A stretch of DNA of 64,000 bases from Acidimicrobiia bacterium (GCA_028285585.1 JANQOU010000012.1:1-64000); one strand, 5' to 3'; numbered from the stretch's first letter, positions 26,739-40,640 are shown. Notes: generated by a model from the sequence alone, not told the origin. A program made the numbers and translations.

Positions 26739-28850
26739 TCACGCCTCGCCCCGCCGATGCGCCACGATCTCGGTGGCAATCGACTCAGGCACGTCCTGAT
26801 ACGAATTGAATTGCATTGAGTAAGTGGCACGCCCCTGCGTCTTGGAACGCAAGTCTGTGGCGTAGCCGAACATCTCTGACATGGGGACCTGGGCCTTGAT
26901 GACCTGGCTGTTGCCCCTCTGGTTCATCCCCTCCACCTTGCCGCGGCGGGAGTTGAGGTCGCCGATGACATCGCCCATGTACTCCTCTGGGGTGGTCACT
27001 TCCACGTCCATCACAGGCTCGAGCAGCTTGACACCCGCCTTGCGAGCAGCTTCCTGGAGAACCATCGAGCCGGCGATCTTGAAGGCCATCTCCGACGAGT
27101 CGACGTCGTGTGATGAGCCGTCGATGAGAATCGCCCGCACGTCGACGAGGGGGTAACCGGCCAGGATGCCTTGATCCAGGGCCTCCTCTATCCCGGCATC
27201 GACCGACGGGATGTACTCGCGGGGAACCGAGCCACCCTTGATCTGGTCGATGAACTCGTAGCCACCGCCGGGGCCCGTGGGCTCGAGGTGGATCACCACG
27301 TCTGCGTATTGGCCTTTTCCACCCGACTGCTTCACATGCCGGTACTGGATCTTCTCGATGCCCTTGCGGATGGTCTCCCGATAGGCGACCTGAGGCTTGC
27401 CCACTGCTGCATCGACCCTGAACTCCCTGAGCAGCCGGTCGACCAGCACCTCCAGGTGCAGCTCGCCCATCCCCGAGATGATCGTCTGGCCGGTCTCCTC
27501 GTCAGAGCGGACCAGGAAAGTGGGGTCCTCTTCGGACAGCTTGTGCAGTGAGGTGGACAGCTTCTCTTCGTCAGACTTGGTCTTGGGCTCGATGGCAACG
27601 GAGATGACCGGTGCCGGGAACTCCATCGACTCCAGTTGAATCGGGCTGGACGGGTCGGACAGGGTGTCGCCGGTGGTGGTGCTCTTGAACCCGATCCCGG
27701 CAACGATGTCGCCGGCAAAGACATCATCCACGTCTTCACGGTGGTTGGCGTGCATCTTGAGGATGCGGCCAATCCGCTCCTTCTTGCCGGTGACGGTGTT
27801 GAGGATGGTGTCACCCTTCGACATGTGGCCCGAGTACACCCGGAAATAGGTCAGCTTGCCGACATGGGGGTCGGTCATGATCTTGAAGGCAAGGGCGCTG
27901 AACGGCTCCATGTCGTTGTGGTCCCGCTCCATGACCACTTCCTCGTCACCGGGCTTGAAGCCTTCCGTGGGGGGAAGGTCGACCGGTGACGGGAGGTAGG
28001 CGACGATCGCGTCGAGCAGGAGTTGGACACCTTTGTTCTTGAACGCTGTGCCGCAGAAGACAGGTGTGAAGTCGTTGCTCACTGTGCCGGCGCGAACACC
28101 TTGCTGGATCTGCTTGGAGTTGAGGTCGCCGTTCTCGAGGTAGGCCTCGAGCAGGTCTTCCGAAGTCTCGGCCACCGCCTCGAGCAGCTTCTCCCGGTAC
28201 TCGGAGGCAGGGCCTTCGAGCTCGGCGGGGATGGTGGTGGTCTCCCAGTGCTTGCCGTCGTCGCCCTTCCAAACGTGGGCTTCCATCTCGACCAGGTCGA
28301 CGACACCTACGAAGTCGGACTCGGCTCCGATCGGAAGCTGCATCACCAGCGGCGTGGCACCGAGGCGCTCGACGATCGAGTCGACGTCGAAGTAGAAGTC
28401 GGCACCGGTGCGGTCGAGCTTGTTGATGAAGCAGATGCGGGGGACCTTGTAGCGGTCGGCCTGGCGCCAGACAGTTTCCGACTGCGGCTCGACGCCGGCT
28501 ACACCGTCGAACACGGCAACGGCACCGTCCAAAACACGAAGAGCACGCTCGACTTCGACGGTGAAGTCGACGTGCCCGGGGGTATCGATGATGTTGATGG
28601 CGTGGTCGTGCCAGATACAAGTGGTGGCTGCGGAGGTGATCGTGATGCCACGCTCCTGCTCCTGCTCCATCCAGTCCATGGTGGCGGAGCCTTCGTGGAC
28701 CTCACCGATCTTGTAGTTGCGGCCGGTGTAATAGAGGATGCGCTCGGTGAGCGTGGTCTTGCCCGCGTCGATATGGGCCATGATCCCGATGTTTCGGGTA
28801 CGGCTCAGCGGGACTTCCCGCAGATGATGCAGCGCGTTGTCGTTGCTCAT
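26739..28850 (-). CDS. fusA: Elongation factor G
   Basis: EF-G translocates tRNAs and mRNA after peptide bond formation. The 703-residue protein has the P-loop [36 protein letters not shown] and NKLDRTG in the G domain. Domains II-V follow, with [20 protein letters not shown] in domain IV. It lies between rpsG and tuf, the normal str order, behind a 181-bp structured gap. Confidence 0.98.
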   Translation of the reverse strand: MSNDNALHHLREVPLSRTRNIGIMAHIDAGKTTLTERILYYTGRNYKIGEVHEGSATMDWMEQEQERGITITSAATTCIWHDHAINIIDTPGHVDFTVEVERALRVLDGAVAVFDGVAGVEPQSETVWRQADRYKVPRICFINKLDRTGADFYFDVDSIVERLGATPLVMQLPIGAESDFVGVVDLVEMEAHVWKGDDGKHWETTTIPAELEGPASEYREKLLEAVAETSEDLLEAYLENGDLNSKQIQQGVRAGTVSNDFTPVFCGTAFKNKGVQLLLDAIVAYLPSPVDLPPTEGFKPGDEEVVMERDHNDMEPFSALAFKIMTDPHVGKLTYFRVYSGHMSKGDTILNTVTGKKERIGRILKMHANHREDVDDVFAGDIVAGIGFKSTTTGDTLSDPSSPIQLESMEFPAPVISVAIEPKTKSDEEKLSTSLHKLSEEDPTFLVRSDEETGQTIISGMGELHLEVLVDRLLREFRVDAAVGKPQVAYRETIRKGIEKIQYRHVKQSGGKGQYADVVIHLEPTGPGGGYEFIDQIKGGSVPREYIPSVDAGIEEALDQGILAGYPLVDVRAILIDGSSHDVDSSEMAFKIAGSMVLQEAARKAGVKLLEPVMDVEVTTPEEYMGDVIGDLNSRRGKVEGMNQRGNSQVIKAQVPMSEMFGYATDLRSKTQGRATYSMQFNSYQDVPESIATEIVAHRRGEA

Positions 28851-28991
28851 TTCTTTCTTCTATTACTCCGGTCGCTATTCAGTTTTCGAAAGTCCCTGTC
28901 GGGCGGTTCGGGCCTGGAGTTTTTCGGCCCGCCTGCCTGGCACTCTCTATGACTTGTCAGCCGGCATGGAGTTTCCGTAGAAAATCTCCAA

Positions 28992-29029
28992 CGTCTCGTT
29001 CGCGAGCATTAGCTCGCCATATCGAGACG
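28992..29029 (-). other. Nested stem-loop after rpsG
   Basis: On the minus strand a 7-bp stem (CGUCUCG with CGAGACG; 29029-29023 and 28998-28992) encloses a 6-bp stem GCGAGC/GCUCGC with a UAAU loop. It starts 2 bp after the rpsG stop codon and is followed by a short U-rich stretch. It could be a weak terminator, attenuator or processing site in the rpsG-fusA gap; the 141 bp up to fusA show no open frame. Confidence 0.45.
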
Positions 29030-29031
29030 CG

Positions 29032-29499
29032 TTACCAGCGGTAGTGGGCAAAGGCCTTGTTGGACTCCGCCATCTTGTGGACATCTTCCTTGCGCTTGAC
29101 CGCCGCACCCGTGTTGTTGGATGCGTCGAGAATCTCGTTGGCCAGTCGCATCGACATCGTCGTCTCCCGGCGCTGGCGTGCGTAACTGACCAACCAGCGA
29201 ATCGCCAGGCTGTTCTGACGACGTGGCGAAACCTCAACCGGCACCTGGTAGGAGCTGCCGCCGACACGGCGGGAGCGAACCTCTACCTGAGGCCGAATGT
29301 TGTCGACCGCCCGCTTGAGCACGACGGCCGGATCCTGGCTGGTCCGCTGCTCGACCGTCTCCAGCGCGTCGTAGACGATGGAGCGGGCCAAATCCTTCTT
29401 CCCTTTGAGCAAGATCTTGTTGATCACCTGGCTGACCAGGACCGACCGGAACACCGGGTCCGGCTCGACCTTGCGCTTCTGGGCTGGTGCTCTTCGCAT
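29032..29499 (-). CDS. rpsG: 30S ribosomal protein S7
   Basis: S7 (uS7) nucleates head assembly and contacts the E-site tRNA. The 155-residue protein has [20 protein letters not shown] and the [20 protein letters not shown] motif. It starts 9 bp after the rpsL stop. Confidence 0.98.
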   Translation of the reverse strand: MRRAPAQKRKVEPDPVFRSVLVSQVINKILLKGKKDLARSIVYDALETVEQRTSQDPAVVLKRAVDNIRPQVEVRSRRVGGSSYQVPVEVSPRRQNSLAIRWLVSYARQRRETTMSMRLANEILDASNNTGAAVKRKEDVHKMAESNKAFAHYRW

Positions 29500-29508
29500 C
29501 AGTGGCTC

Positions 29509-29880
29509 CTAAGAATCCTTCTTCGTCCCGTAGCGGGAGCGAGCCTTCTTGCGATCGGAGACACCCGAAGCATCGAGAGTTCCGCGGATCACCTTGTAAC
29601 GAACCCCTGGGAGGTCGCGGACACGCCCTCCGCGAACCAGCACGATGCTGTGCTCCTGGAGGTTGTGACCCTCACCCGGGATGTATGCGGTGACCTCGAC
29701 ACCCGATGAGAGGCGAACACGGCAAACCTTGCGCAAGGCGGAGTTCGGCTTCTTGGGCGTCACGGTGTAGACACGCGTGCAAACCCCGCGGCGCTGCGGT
29801 GCGCCGGCGAGACCTGCGGTCTTCACCTTCTTCTTCTTTGGCTTCCTGCCCTCGCGGACAAGCTGCTCAATGGTCGGCAT
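29509..29880 (-). CDS. rpsL: 30S ribosomal protein S12 (Arg88 form)
   Basis: S12 (uS12) controls decoding accuracy at the A site. From the ATG at 29880 the protein has 123 residues and is fully conserved around [11 protein letters not shown], with Lys43 kept. The second loop reads [10 protein letters not shown], so residue 88 is Arg where Lys is normal. Lys88Arg is an established streptomycin-resistance change in E. coli and Mycobacterium tuberculosis, so intrinsic resistance is predicted. The codon is CGC and the reading frame is secure. Confidence 0.98.
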   Translation of the reverse strand: MPTIEQLVREGRKPKKKKVKTAGLAGAPQRRGVCTRVYTVTPKKPNSALRKVCRVRLSSGVEVTAYIPGEGHNLQEHSIVLVRGGRVRDLPGVRYKVIRGTLDASGVSDRKKARSRYGTKKDS

Positions 29881-29949
29881 CTTTCTCCTTACAAAAGGAA
29901 TCTCCAGCGCTGGGCACAACCCAAACACCGGTCCTGTTTGTGAAATCTC

Positions 29950-29975
29950 CTGCTCGGTGAGAGAACACCGAGCAG
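29950..29975 (-). other. Leader hairpin upstream of rpsL
   Basis: A 10-bp perfect stem (29950-29959 with 29966-29975) and 6-nt loop lie about 70 nt upstream of the rpsL start, downstream of the predicted promoter. Downstream on the RNA is AGGAGAUUUC, so there is no real U tract. It may be an attenuator or stabilising 5' structure. Confidence 0.45.
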
Positions 29976-30022
29976 CTCCCTCGGACAGCCTCAGAGGAAA
30001 GAAGCTCCGTGGGAACCACGAG

Positions 30023-30052
30023 ATTCTACGTGCGCAGAGGCCCTACTACCAA
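30023..30052 (-). promoter_or_regulatory. Candidate promoter of rpsL-rpsG-fusA-tuf
   Basis: TTGGTA (30052-30047) and TAGAAT (30028-30023) are spaced by 18 bp on the minus strand. It would yield a leader of about 135 nt containing the hairpin at 29950-29975. The -35 box is weak, the -10 good. Confidence 0.45.
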
Positions 30053-30131
30053 ATCGATTCTTGCTTTTTCTCTGCAAAGGAGGTGCGGGCTTAGATTGGC
30101 GTAGAGGAAGAATCGGGATCGAAAGGCAATT

Positions 30132-31061
30132 GTGACACCCATTGGCTCGATGACAGATGTCGTTGGCAACACCCCCGTCGTCCGGCTGGAGCATGTCGTG
30201 CCGAGCAACGCAGCCGATGTGTACGTGAAGCTGGAGTGGTTCAACCCGACAGGCTCGTACAAGGATCGCATGGCACTGGCCATGATCGAGGAAGCAGAGC
30301 GACGCGGCGACCTGCGGCCCGGCATGACGGTCCTCGAGTATACGGGAGGAAGCACCGGATCCTCCCTTGCCTACATCTGCGCAGCCAAGGGCTACCCATT
30401 CAAGGTGATCTCCTCGGACGCGTACTCGCCGGAGAAACTCCGGACCATGCGGGCCTTCGGCGCCGATCTGCTCATAGAGCCAAGCGTTGACGGGAAAGTC
30501 ACTCCGGATTTGGTCCCGAGGATGATGGATCGGGCTCGCGAGCTCGCGGTTGAGCCGGGCACGTATTGGACCGACCAGATCAACAACCCGGACTCCATGG
30601 TGGGATACGCCACGATCGGCGAGGAGTTGGTCGAGCAGGTCGGCGAGTTCGATGTGTTCTGCGCCGCGGTAGGCACAGCAGGATTGGCCATGGGTGTCAG
30701 CCGGGCCCTCCGAGCTTCGGAGCATCAGGCCCAAGTCGTCGTCTTCGAGCCGGCGTCGACACCGGTGCTAACTGAAGGCCACGCCGGCACTCACGGTGTC
30801 GAGGGCATCGGCATCGGATTCGTGCCACCCCTCCTCGATGACGAGATGTACGACAAGGCCATCGCGGTGCCCGAAGACGAAGCCCGCGAGATGGCACGCC
30901 GGCTTGCCGCCGAGGAGGGACTTCTCGCCGGAACCTCCAGCGGGCTCAACATCGCCGGGGCCATAGGCATCGCCAAAGAGCTGGGCCCGGGTCACAAAGT
31001 GGTGACCGTGGCCGTGGACACCGGCCTGAAGTACCTGGCCGGCGACCTCTACCAGTCATAG
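30132..31061 (+). CDS. Cysteine synthase-family PLP enzyme
   Basis: This 309-residue protein belongs to the fold-type II PLP family of cysteine synthase and cystathionine beta-synthase. DVVGNTPVVRLE opens it, FNPTGSYKDR supplies the PLP Lys (about residue 44), TGGSTGSS is the substrate loop, and GTAGLAMG the phosphate loop. The classical enzymes have TSGNTG where this has TGGSTGSS, so the substrate may not be O-acetylserine. The GTG at 30132 is used here; an ATG at 30150 is possible. It is a lone plus-strand gene between rpsL and rpoC, ending at a strong bidirectional hairpin. Confidence 0.85.
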   Translation: MTPIGSMTDVVGNTPVVRLEHVVPSNAADVYVKLEWFNPTGSYKDRMALAMIEEAERRGDLRPGMTVLEYTGGSTGSSLAYICAAKGYPFKVISSDAYSPEKLRTMRAFGADLLIEPSVDGKVTPDLVPRMMDRARELAVEPGTYWTDQINNPDSMVGYATIGEELVEQVGEFDVFCAAVGTAGLAMGVSRALRASEHQAQVVVFEPASTPVLTEGHAGTHGVEGIGIGFVPPLLDDEMYDKAIAVPEDEAREMARRLAAEEGLLAGTSSGLNIAGAIGIAKELGPGHKVVTVAVDTGLKYLAGDLYQS

Positions 31062-31094
31062 AGAAAGGGGCCGCCTGACGGCGGCCCCTTTCTC
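31061..31094. terminator. Bidirectional terminator between PLP enzyme gene and rpoC
   Basis: A perfect 15-bp stem (31061-31075 with 31080-31094) and TGAC loop sits between two converging genes. Each strand ends in a C4T3CTC-type stretch. It begins at the last base of the plus-strand stop codon and lies 25 bp from the rpoC stop. Confidence 0.8.
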
Positions 31095-31118
31095 GAATCG
31101 TTGTGGCTCCGGTTCCCG

Positions 31119-34100
31119 CTACTCCTCTTCGGAGTCGTCGCCGGCGCTCCCGCCAAGCGAGGCAAGCCATTCCGCCGGGTCGTCGGGCAGGCCGTCGTCC
31201 CCGTCCGGAACACCGAGCTCCCCGTCTCCGAGGAGACCCAGGCTGGCCACCGTCGTGGCTCCCGGGAGCGAGGGATGCAGAGCCTGGTACTCGTTGGCAC
31301 CGGTTCCCGCCGGGATCAGCTTCCCGATGATGACGTTCTCCTTGAGACCTCTCATGAAGTCTGAGCGGCTCTGGATCGCGGCATCGGTAAGGACTCGCGT
31401 CGTCTCTTGGAAGGAGGCCGCCGACAACCATGAGTCCGTGGCCAGAGAGGCCTTGGTGATGCCCATCAGCTCGGGACGTCCCTCGGCCGGGCGCTTGCCG
31501 TCACCCACCAGCTCCCGGTTGGTGTCACGGAAGGTCTGGTCGTCGACAAGAGCGGCCGGGAGGAAGTCCGACTCGTTGGGAGACACCACTCTGACTCTCC
31601 GCAGCATCTGACGAACGATCATCTCGATGTGCTTGTCGTGGATCTCCACACCCTGGGAGCGGTAGACCTCCTGGACCTGGTCGACCAAGTACTGCTGGGC
31701 GGCACGTACACCGCGGATCTCGAGAACCTCCTTGGGATCGAGAGGCCCCTCTGTCAACTGGGTGCCTGCCTCGACCTCGGCACCGTCAGCGAACCTCAGC
31801 TTGGCGAAGCGGGAGATCGGGTAGACCACCTCTTCGTCACCTGAGGCGACAACGATCCGCCGACCCTCTTCATCATCGAGATGCGCCGCCGTTCCGGCCA
31901 TCTCCGACAGGACCGCCTTGCCCTTGGGGGTGCGAGCCTCGAACAGCTCAACCACGCGAGGAAGACCGTGGGTGATGTCCTCACCAGCTACACCACCGGT
32001 GTGGAAGGTGCGCATCGTCAACTGCGTGCCCGGCTCACCGATCGACTGGGCGGCCATGATCCCAACGGCCTCGCCGGTCTCGACCACGTTGCCGGTTGCG
32101 AGCGAGAGCCCGTAACAGGCCTGGCAGACACCGCCACGGGTGTCACAGGTCAGCGGTGAGCGAACCCGGACCGAGTCGATGTCCGCGTCCTCGATAGCGT
32201 GAAGCTCCTTGGTCCCGATCATCTGACCGGCCCGCAGCTTGACGTCGTCCTCGGTGGCCACCAATGAGCGGCCCTCTTTGAGATCGTCGGCGAGCACACG
32301 GCCGTAGATGCGTGAGCGCAGGTTTCGGATCTTCTGACCACGGTCGTCCAGGACGTTGATCACGACTCCCCTGTCCGTCTCGCAGTCCTCGTCGATGATG
32401 ATCATCTCCTGGGAGACGTCGACGAGACGACGGGTCAGATAGCCGGAGTCGGCTGTCCTCAGCGCAGTGTCGGCAAGACCCTTGCGGGCACCGTGAGTCG
32501 AGATGAAGTACTCGAGGACCGACAATCCTTCGCGGAAGTTGGAGATGATCGGGCGAGGGATGATGTCACCCTTCGGGTTGGCCACCAGGCCGCGCATGCC
32601 CGCGATCTGACGGACCTGCATCATGTTCCCTCGGGCTCCGGAGCCCACCATCATGTCCAACGAGTTGAACTGGTCGGTCTTCAGGCTGGCCTTCATGGCA
32701 TCGGTCACCTTCTCGGTGGCCTCCGTCCAGATCTCGATCAGCTCCTGGCGACGCTCGTCGTCGGTGACCACGCCTTTGGCGAACAAGTTCTGCACCTTGT
32801 CGGCACGGTCCTCGTACTCGGCAAGGATCTCGGTCTTGTTGTCAGGAGTCCGGACGTCATCGAGGGCGATGGTGAGGCCGGCCTTGGTCCCGAATCGGAA
32901 GCCGAGGTCCTTGACCCCGTCCAGGGTGGCCGCCACCGCCGAGCGGGGGTACCGCTCGATGATCGTCTCGATCAGCAGCTTGATGTCGCTCTTGATGACA
33001 ACCGAGTCGATGAACGGGAAGTCCTCAGGGAAAGCCCCATTGAGGATCGCCCGGCCCAATGTGGTCTCGGCTATGCCGTCCTGTGGGAACGGCTCGTCGT
33101 TGAGAAGCGTGCCCAGCGTCTGCTTGAGGTCGAAGTGAAGATCCGACTCCCCGGCCAATGCGCCGAGACGGATCTTGATGGGTGCGTGGAGTGACAACTC
33201 GCCCAGCTCGTAGGCCATCTGTGCCTCGTCGACATCGGCGAAGTAGCGGCCCGCGCCGGCACCGTCTTCGACGAACTCCGACAGGTAGTAGACGCCGATG
33301 ACCATGTCCTGGCCCGGTGTCACGATCGGGCGGCCCGAAGCAGGTGACAGCACGTTGTTGGTCGAGAGCATCAGCACCCTGGCCTCGGCCTGAGCCTCGG
33401 CCGAGAGTGGCAGGTGAACCGCCATCTGGTCACCGTCGAAGTCGGCGTTGAAAGCCTCACACACCAACGGGTGGATCTGGATCGCCTTGCCCTCGACGAG
33501 GACCGGCTCGAATGCCTGGATCCCGAGTCGGTGAAGCGTCGGAGCGCGGTTGAGAAGAACCGGGTGCTCTTGGATCACGTCCGAGAGCACGTCCCACACC
33601 TGGGGGCGCTGCCGCTCCACCATGCGCTTGGCGGCCTTGATGTTCTGGGCCAGGTCGAGATCGACCAGTCGCTTCATCACAAACGGCTTGAACAGCTCCA
33701 GAGCCATGATCTTGGGAAGACCACACTGGTGAAGCTCCAACTGGGGGCCGACCACGATGACCGAGCGGCCCGAGTAGTCGACGCGCTTGCCGAGCAGGTT
33801 CTGACGGAACCGGCCCTGCTTGCCCTTGAGCATGTCTGACAGCGACTTGAGGGCGCGGTTGCCCGGCCCGGTCACAGCACGGCCCCGGCGGCCGTTGTCG
33901 AACAGTGCGTCGACCGCCTCCTGGAGCATGCGCTTCTCGTTGTTGACGATGATCTCGGGCGCACCGAGGTCGAGCAGCCTCTTCAGGCGGTTGTTCCGGT
34001 TGATGACCCGCCGGTACAGGTCGTTCAAGTCAGATGTGGCGAAGCGCCCACCATCGAGCTGCACCATCGGACGGAGGTCGGGGGGTATAACCGGGACCGT

Positions 34101-35051
34101 CTCGAGGATCATGTCCTCGGGCCGGTTCATGCCCTCCCAGAACGGCTTGACCACCTTCATCCGCTGGGTGGCTCGCTGACGACGCTGCTGGGAGGTGCCG
34201 TCGAGGTCTTCCTCGAGCTTCTCCATGGTCGCATCGAGGTCGAGGTTGAGGAGCAGTGACTTCACGGCCTCGGCTCCCATGCCACCTTCGAAGTAGTCCG
34301 CGTAGCGGAAGTAGATCTCACGCCACAGCTGCTCGCTCTCGATGAGCTGTTTGGGGCCGAAGGTGCGGAAGCTGTCGAACGCCTCCTGGATCAGCTCCAA
34401 CTCACGATCGGAGCGCTCCTGACGGTCCTTGATCTCCTTCTCGATCTCCTTGCGACGGGCGTTGATCTCCTGTGACTTGGCACCGCCTTCTTCCATGCGG
34501 GCCAGCTCGTCCTCCATCGCCTCCAGGCGAACCTCATGCCACTCGTCAAACTCGGACTTGACCACTTCAATCTCGTCGCCCATGGCGGCTTCGAGCTCAG
34601 GCAGGTCCTTCTGACGGGTCTCGTCGTTGACCGAGGTGATGATGTAGCTGGCGAAGTAGATGACCTTCTCCAGCTCCTTGGGCGACATGTCGAGCAGATA
34701 GCCGAGACGACTGGGAACACCCTTGAAGAACCAGATGTGGGTGACCGGGGCGGCCAGCTCGATGTGCCCCATGCGCTCTCGGCGAACCTTGGAGCGGGTG
34801 ACTTCGACACCACAGCGCTCGCAGATGATCCCCTTGTAGCGGATCCTCTTGTACTTGCCGCAGTAGCACTCCCAGTCCCTCTGGGGACCGAAGATGCGCT
34901 CGTCGAACAGACCCTCTTTTTCGGGGCGAAGAGTCCTGTAGTTGATGGTCTCCGGCTTCTTCACCTCACCGTATGACCAGGCGCGAATCTGGTCGGTGGA
35001 GGCGAGACCGATCTTCAGTTCATCGAAAAGTTGGTTCTGAGCCATATTCAT
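31119..35051 (-). CDS. rpoC: RNA polymerase subunit beta'
   Basis: Beta' carries the catalytic magnesium site of RNA polymerase. The 1310-residue protein has the N-terminal zinc finger ([18 protein letters not shown]). The [15 protein letters not shown] region and the absolutely conserved [12 protein letters not shown] triad of Asp follow. The second zinc cluster ([13 protein letters not shown]) and [16 protein letters not shown] are also present. Two ATG codons (35051 and 35045) could start it. It follows rpoB after 170 bp. Confidence 0.98.
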   Translation of the reverse strand: MNMAQNQLFDELKIGLASTDQIRAWSYGEVKKPETINYRTLRPEKEGLFDERIFGPQRDWECYCGKYKRIRYKGIICERCGVEVTRSKVRRERMGHIELAAPVTHIWFFKGVPSRLGYLLDMSPKELEKVIYFASYIITSVNDETRQKDLPELEAAMGDEIEVVKSEFDEWHEVRLEAMEDELARMEEGGAKSQEINARRKEIEKEIKDRQERSDRELELIQEAFDSFRTFGPKQLIESEQLWREIYFRYADYFEGGMGAEAVKSLLLNLDLDATMEKLEEDLDGTSQQRRQRATQRMKVVKPFWEGMNRPEDMILETVPVIPPDLRPMVQLDGGRFATSDLNDLYRRVINRNNRLKRLLDLGAPEIIVNNEKRMLQEAVDALFDNGRRGRAVTGPGNRALKSLSDMLKGKQGRFRQNLLGKRVDYSGRSVIVVGPQLELHQCGLPKIMALELFKPFVMKRLVDLDLAQNIKAAKRMVERQRPQVWDVLSDVIQEHPVLLNRAPTLHRLGIQAFEPVLVEGKAIQIHPLVCEAFNADFDGDQMAVHLPLSAEAQAEARVLMLSTNNVLSPASGRPIVTPGQDMVIGVYYLSEFVEDGAGAGRYFADVDEAQMAYELGELSLHAPIKIRLGALAGESDLHFDLKQTLGTLLNDEPFPQDGIAETTLGRAILNGAFPEDFPFIDSVVIKSDIKLLIETIIERYPRSAVAATLDGVKDLGFRFGTKAGLTIALDDVRTPDNKTEILAEYEDRADKVQNLFAKGVVTDDERRQELIEIWTEATEKVTDAMKASLKTDQFNSLDMMVGSGARGNMMQVRQIAGMRGLVANPKGDIIPRPIISNFREGLSVLEYFISTHGARKGLADTALRTADSGYLTRRLVDVSQEMIIIDEDCETDRGVVINVLDDRGQKIRNLRSRIYGRVLADDLKEGRSLVATEDDVKLRAGQMIGTKELHAIEDADIDSVRVRSPLTCDTRGGVCQACYGLSLATGNVVETGEAVGIMAAQSIGEPGTQLTMRTFHTGGVAGEDITHGLPRVVELFEARTPKGKAVLSEMAGTAAHLDDEEGRRIVVASGDEEVVYPISRFAKLRFADGAEVEAGTQLTEGPLDPKEVLEIRGVRAAQQYLVDQVQEVYRSQGVEIHDKHIEMIVRQMLRRVRVVSPNESDFLPAALVDDQTFRDTNRELVGDGKRPAEGRPELMGITKASLATDSWLSAASFQETTRVLTDAAIQSRSDFMRGLKENVIIGKLIPAGTGANEYQALHPSLPGATTVASLGLLGDGELGVPDGDDGLPDDPAEWLASLGGSAGDDSEEE

Positions 35052-35055
35052 TGCC

Positions 35056-35090
35056 GGCGGACTTTGGCCGAGAGTCTCCTCTCGTCCGCC
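35056..35090 (-). other. Hairpin just upstream of the rpoC start
   Basis: The RNA folds as GGCGGAC/GUCCGCC (35090-35084 with 35062-35056) around an inner CGAGAG/CUCUCG stem. It ends 4 nt before the rpoC ATG and covers the place where a ribosome binding site should be; no good Shine-Dalgarno is seen otherwise. The 170-bp rpoB-rpoC gap also holds a CGGGGC-GAUA-GCCCCG hairpin. Translational control or RNA processing is possible. Confidence 0.45.
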
Positions 35091-35221
35091 CTCATCTCCT
35101 TCGGGGGATCACTCACACGTTTGCGGTGCCGGTGGGTCTGTCGGCCAAACAGACGCCGGTCCGCCGGGGCTATCGCCCCGTATAGATGTCCTTGTGAAAC
35201 TCGCTCTTTCCAAGCCCTTCG

Positions 35222-38593
<3,372 letters not shown>

Positions 38594-38751
38594 GAGTTGC
38601 CTCCTTGAGGTGGTTGGAACGGGAGTAACGCAAGAAAGGACATGCTAACACACGCGGCAGCATGTCCCCAATACGGTTATGAGTTGTCGAACCGGCCTCT
38701 GCGGGGTTGTCCACAGCGGTCGGTTCACCACCCCCCAAGGGGCAGATTGAC

Positions 38752-38781
38752 ATCCTATCGCAGCCTCGCGAAATCAGTCAA
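38752..38781 (-). promoter_or_regulatory. Promoter of rpoB-rpoC
   Basis: TTGACT (38781-38776) and TAGGAT (38757-38752) are separated by 18 bp on the minus strand, a good housekeeping promoter. The leader to rpoB would be about 150 nt. The rest of the 216-bp gap between the Crp gene and rpoB shows no gene. Confidence 0.7.
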
Positions 38782-38809
38782 GGGTTAGAGGCACCAAACG
38801 AGGTCGATG

Positions 38810-39493
38810 TCAACCGGCAGCTATCGATCTCAGCTTCTCGACGTCGAGGATCCTGATGCTGCGATAGCCGGTAGAGACGGCACCGGACTCGCGAAGCCGG
38901 CGAAGCGCCTCGTTGACCGACTGACGGCTCACGCCGAGCAGCGCGGCGATGGTCGCCTGGGACAATGCCACCTCGCTGCGCCGGGCCGACTCGTCGACGA
39001 GAAGGTCGGCGACCTGAGCCAGCACCGTCTTGTGCATCAGGCTCAGCACTCGTCGCTGGGTCTCCTCCAGTTGGCGGAGACCCGCCACCAGCCAGCGCAG
39101 ACAGATCGCCGGGTGCTTGTGCAACTCGGGGAGCAGCCGGCTGCGCTCGAACTTGAAGGCCCGCACCGGACCGACCGCTTTGGCCGACGAGACATAAGGG
39201 GTGTCACCGAACATCGCGATGTCCCCGAGGACCGAGCCGGAGCCCACCCTCGCCACCACTCTTCGGGCACCACCGGTTCCCCGGTACAACTCGACCTCGC
39301 CGCTCTCGACGAGAAACGCCGCACTGGCGGTGCTCCCCTCTTTGAAGAGGTGCGTGCCCGGGTACTTGGACACGATCTCCCCGGCGGAGCGGATGATTTC
39401 TATGTCAGCCGGGCCGAGCGGCGCGTAGTCGGGGCGGCCGAAAGACCGGGCAATCCAGTCGAGGTGCTGCTGTTCCGCCTGCCTCACATTCAT
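38810..39493 (-). CDS. Crp/Fnr-family transcription regulator
   Basis: This 227-residue protein has an N-terminal cyclic-nucleotide-binding beta barrel (about residues 25-140, with GEIVSKYPGTHLFKEGSTA). A C-terminal winged helix follows, with SQATIAALLGVSRQSVNEAL as the recognition region. It lacks the cysteines of an Fnr iron-sulfur sensor. The ligand cannot be called. It sits upstream of rpoB in the same direction but the rpoB promoter lies between them. Confidence 0.88.
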   Translation of the reverse strand: MNVRQAEQQHLDWIARSFGRPDYAPLGPADIEIIRSAGEIVSKYPGTHLFKEGSTASAAFLVESGEVELYRGTGGARRVVARVGSGSVLGDIAMFGDTPYVSSAKAVGPVRAFKFERSRLLPELHKHPAICLRWLVAGLRQLEETQRRVLSLMHKTVLAQVADLLVDESARRSEVALSQATIAALLGVSRQSVNEALRRLRESGAVSTGYRSIRILDVEKLRSIAAG

Positions 39494-39543
39494 GCTGGTT
39501 GCAACCGACGGTCACCCGACAATCTTCCAAGACGAGCGGCCGC

Positions 39544-40434
39544 TCAGTCGGGTCGATCGCTCAGGACTACTTCCAGGGCCTTGGTCCCCACTCCGCTCAT
39601 CACTGGGTTGTCTGCCGAGTTGGCCACGAAAGCCAGCGCCAATTGCAGAGCCCAGGCTCTGGCTCTCGCCCAAAGCGCAGGATCGCCGTTGCCATACGCG
39701 GTTCGGAGCACGTCGATGTGATCAGGAGCAAGCATCCAAGCCACAGCCAAGTCGGTAGCTGGGTCTCCAGCCGTCACGTCACCGAAGTCGATGACCGCCG
39801 ACAGGGCACCTTCGACAACGAGCAGGTTGTGGGGGTGCAGGTCACCATGCAGCCAGACGGGAGGCCCGGCATACGGATCAGCCGAAGACACCCTCTCCCA
39901 AACCTCCACGATCCGAGTCGCCGGGAAATGGTCCCGCATCTGGCCGGCTCGTGAACGAACGCCTTCATCCTTCTCGATGATCGGCCCTCCCCGATAAGGG
40001 TTCTCCGGAGCATCGGAAGGTGCCGGCTGATGAAGGGCTGTGAGGAAGCTCCCCAGCTGCTGGGCCACCTTTGCCGCTTTCAACTCGCCGGTTTGAGCCG
40101 CCGACCGGCCATCCAGCCAGGGCACCAGGTTCCAAGGCCAAGGAAACTTCGCATCGGCCCTCCCGGCGAAAACCGGAGCTGGGATGGGGAGTGGCAGCCG
40201 AGGAGCAAGGGCGGGCAACCAGGTGGCCTCGTTGACCACAAGTTGCACCGCCAGCTCCCGTCGCGGCAGCCGAGCTACGTAGGAGGGTCCGACCCGAAAC
40301 AGGACGTTGTCCCATCCGTTGGCCAAGGGGCTCACCTCCTGGCCCTTCCAACCGGGCCACTGGCCGGAGAGCAGATCGACGGCCACTCCCGGCGTGATCT
40401 CGACCTCAGCCGGGGGCATGTCGGAGAAGCTCAT
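39544..40434 (-). CDS. Aminoglycoside phosphotransferase-family kinase
   Basis: The APH fold is shown by the catalytic loop WLHGDLHPHNLLVV and the metal loop VIDFGDVTAGDPATDLA, with a nucleotide-binding N lobe opening NGWDNVLFRVG. From the ATG at 40434 it has 296 residues; the codons further upstream overlap another small gene. Members phosphorylate antibiotics, choline, homoserine-like or sugar substrates, and this one cannot be assigned. It lies 20 bp after the small membrane protein gene. Confidence 0.82.
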   Translation of the reverse strand: MSFSDMPPAEVEITPGVAVDLLSGQWPGWKGQEVSPLANGWDNVLFRVGPSYVARLPRRELAVQLVVNEATWLPALAPRLPLPIPAPVFAGRADAKFPWPWNLVPWLDGRSAAQTGELKAAKVAQQLGSFLTALHQPAPSDAPENPYRGGPIIEKDEGVRSRAGQMRDHFPATRIVEVWERVSSADPYAGPPVWLHGDLHPHNLLVVEGALSAVIDFGDVTAGDPATDLAVAWMLAPDHIDVLRTAYGNGDPALWARARAWALQLALAFVANSADNPVMSGVGTKALEVVLSDRPD

Positions 40435-40454
40435 CCCCTGCCCCGGCTCGGCCG

Positions 40455-40625
40455 TCACCAGCTTCGAATCAGGGGAGCCGCTGCATCGAGCACGGGATTG
40501 TCGCCAAAGCCAAGTGCCTGGAAGACGAGCAGGACCGCAACAAAGATCACGGCCGCGATCACAAGGCCGAGCAGCCATGCGGGTATCTCTCGCTTCTTCT
40601 CCCGGCTCTCGGGCACCTCGGTCAT
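40455..40625 (-). CDS. Small single-pass membrane protein
   Basis: A 56-residue protein starts with a charged MTEVPESREKKREIP segment. One transmembrane helix follows (about residues 16-39), then a short tail ending DAAAPLIRSW. The start ATG is at 40625 and the stop at 40455-40457. It lies 15 bp after the selenoprotein gene and 20 bp before the APH-family gene, so all three are probably one transcript. I do not recognise the family; it could be an accessory subunit of the selenoprotein. Confidence 0.6.
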   Translation of the reverse strand: MTEVPESREKKREIPAWLLGLVIAAVIFVAVLLVFQALGFGDNPVLDAAAPLIRSW

Positions 40626-40640
40626 GACACGACGATAGAG

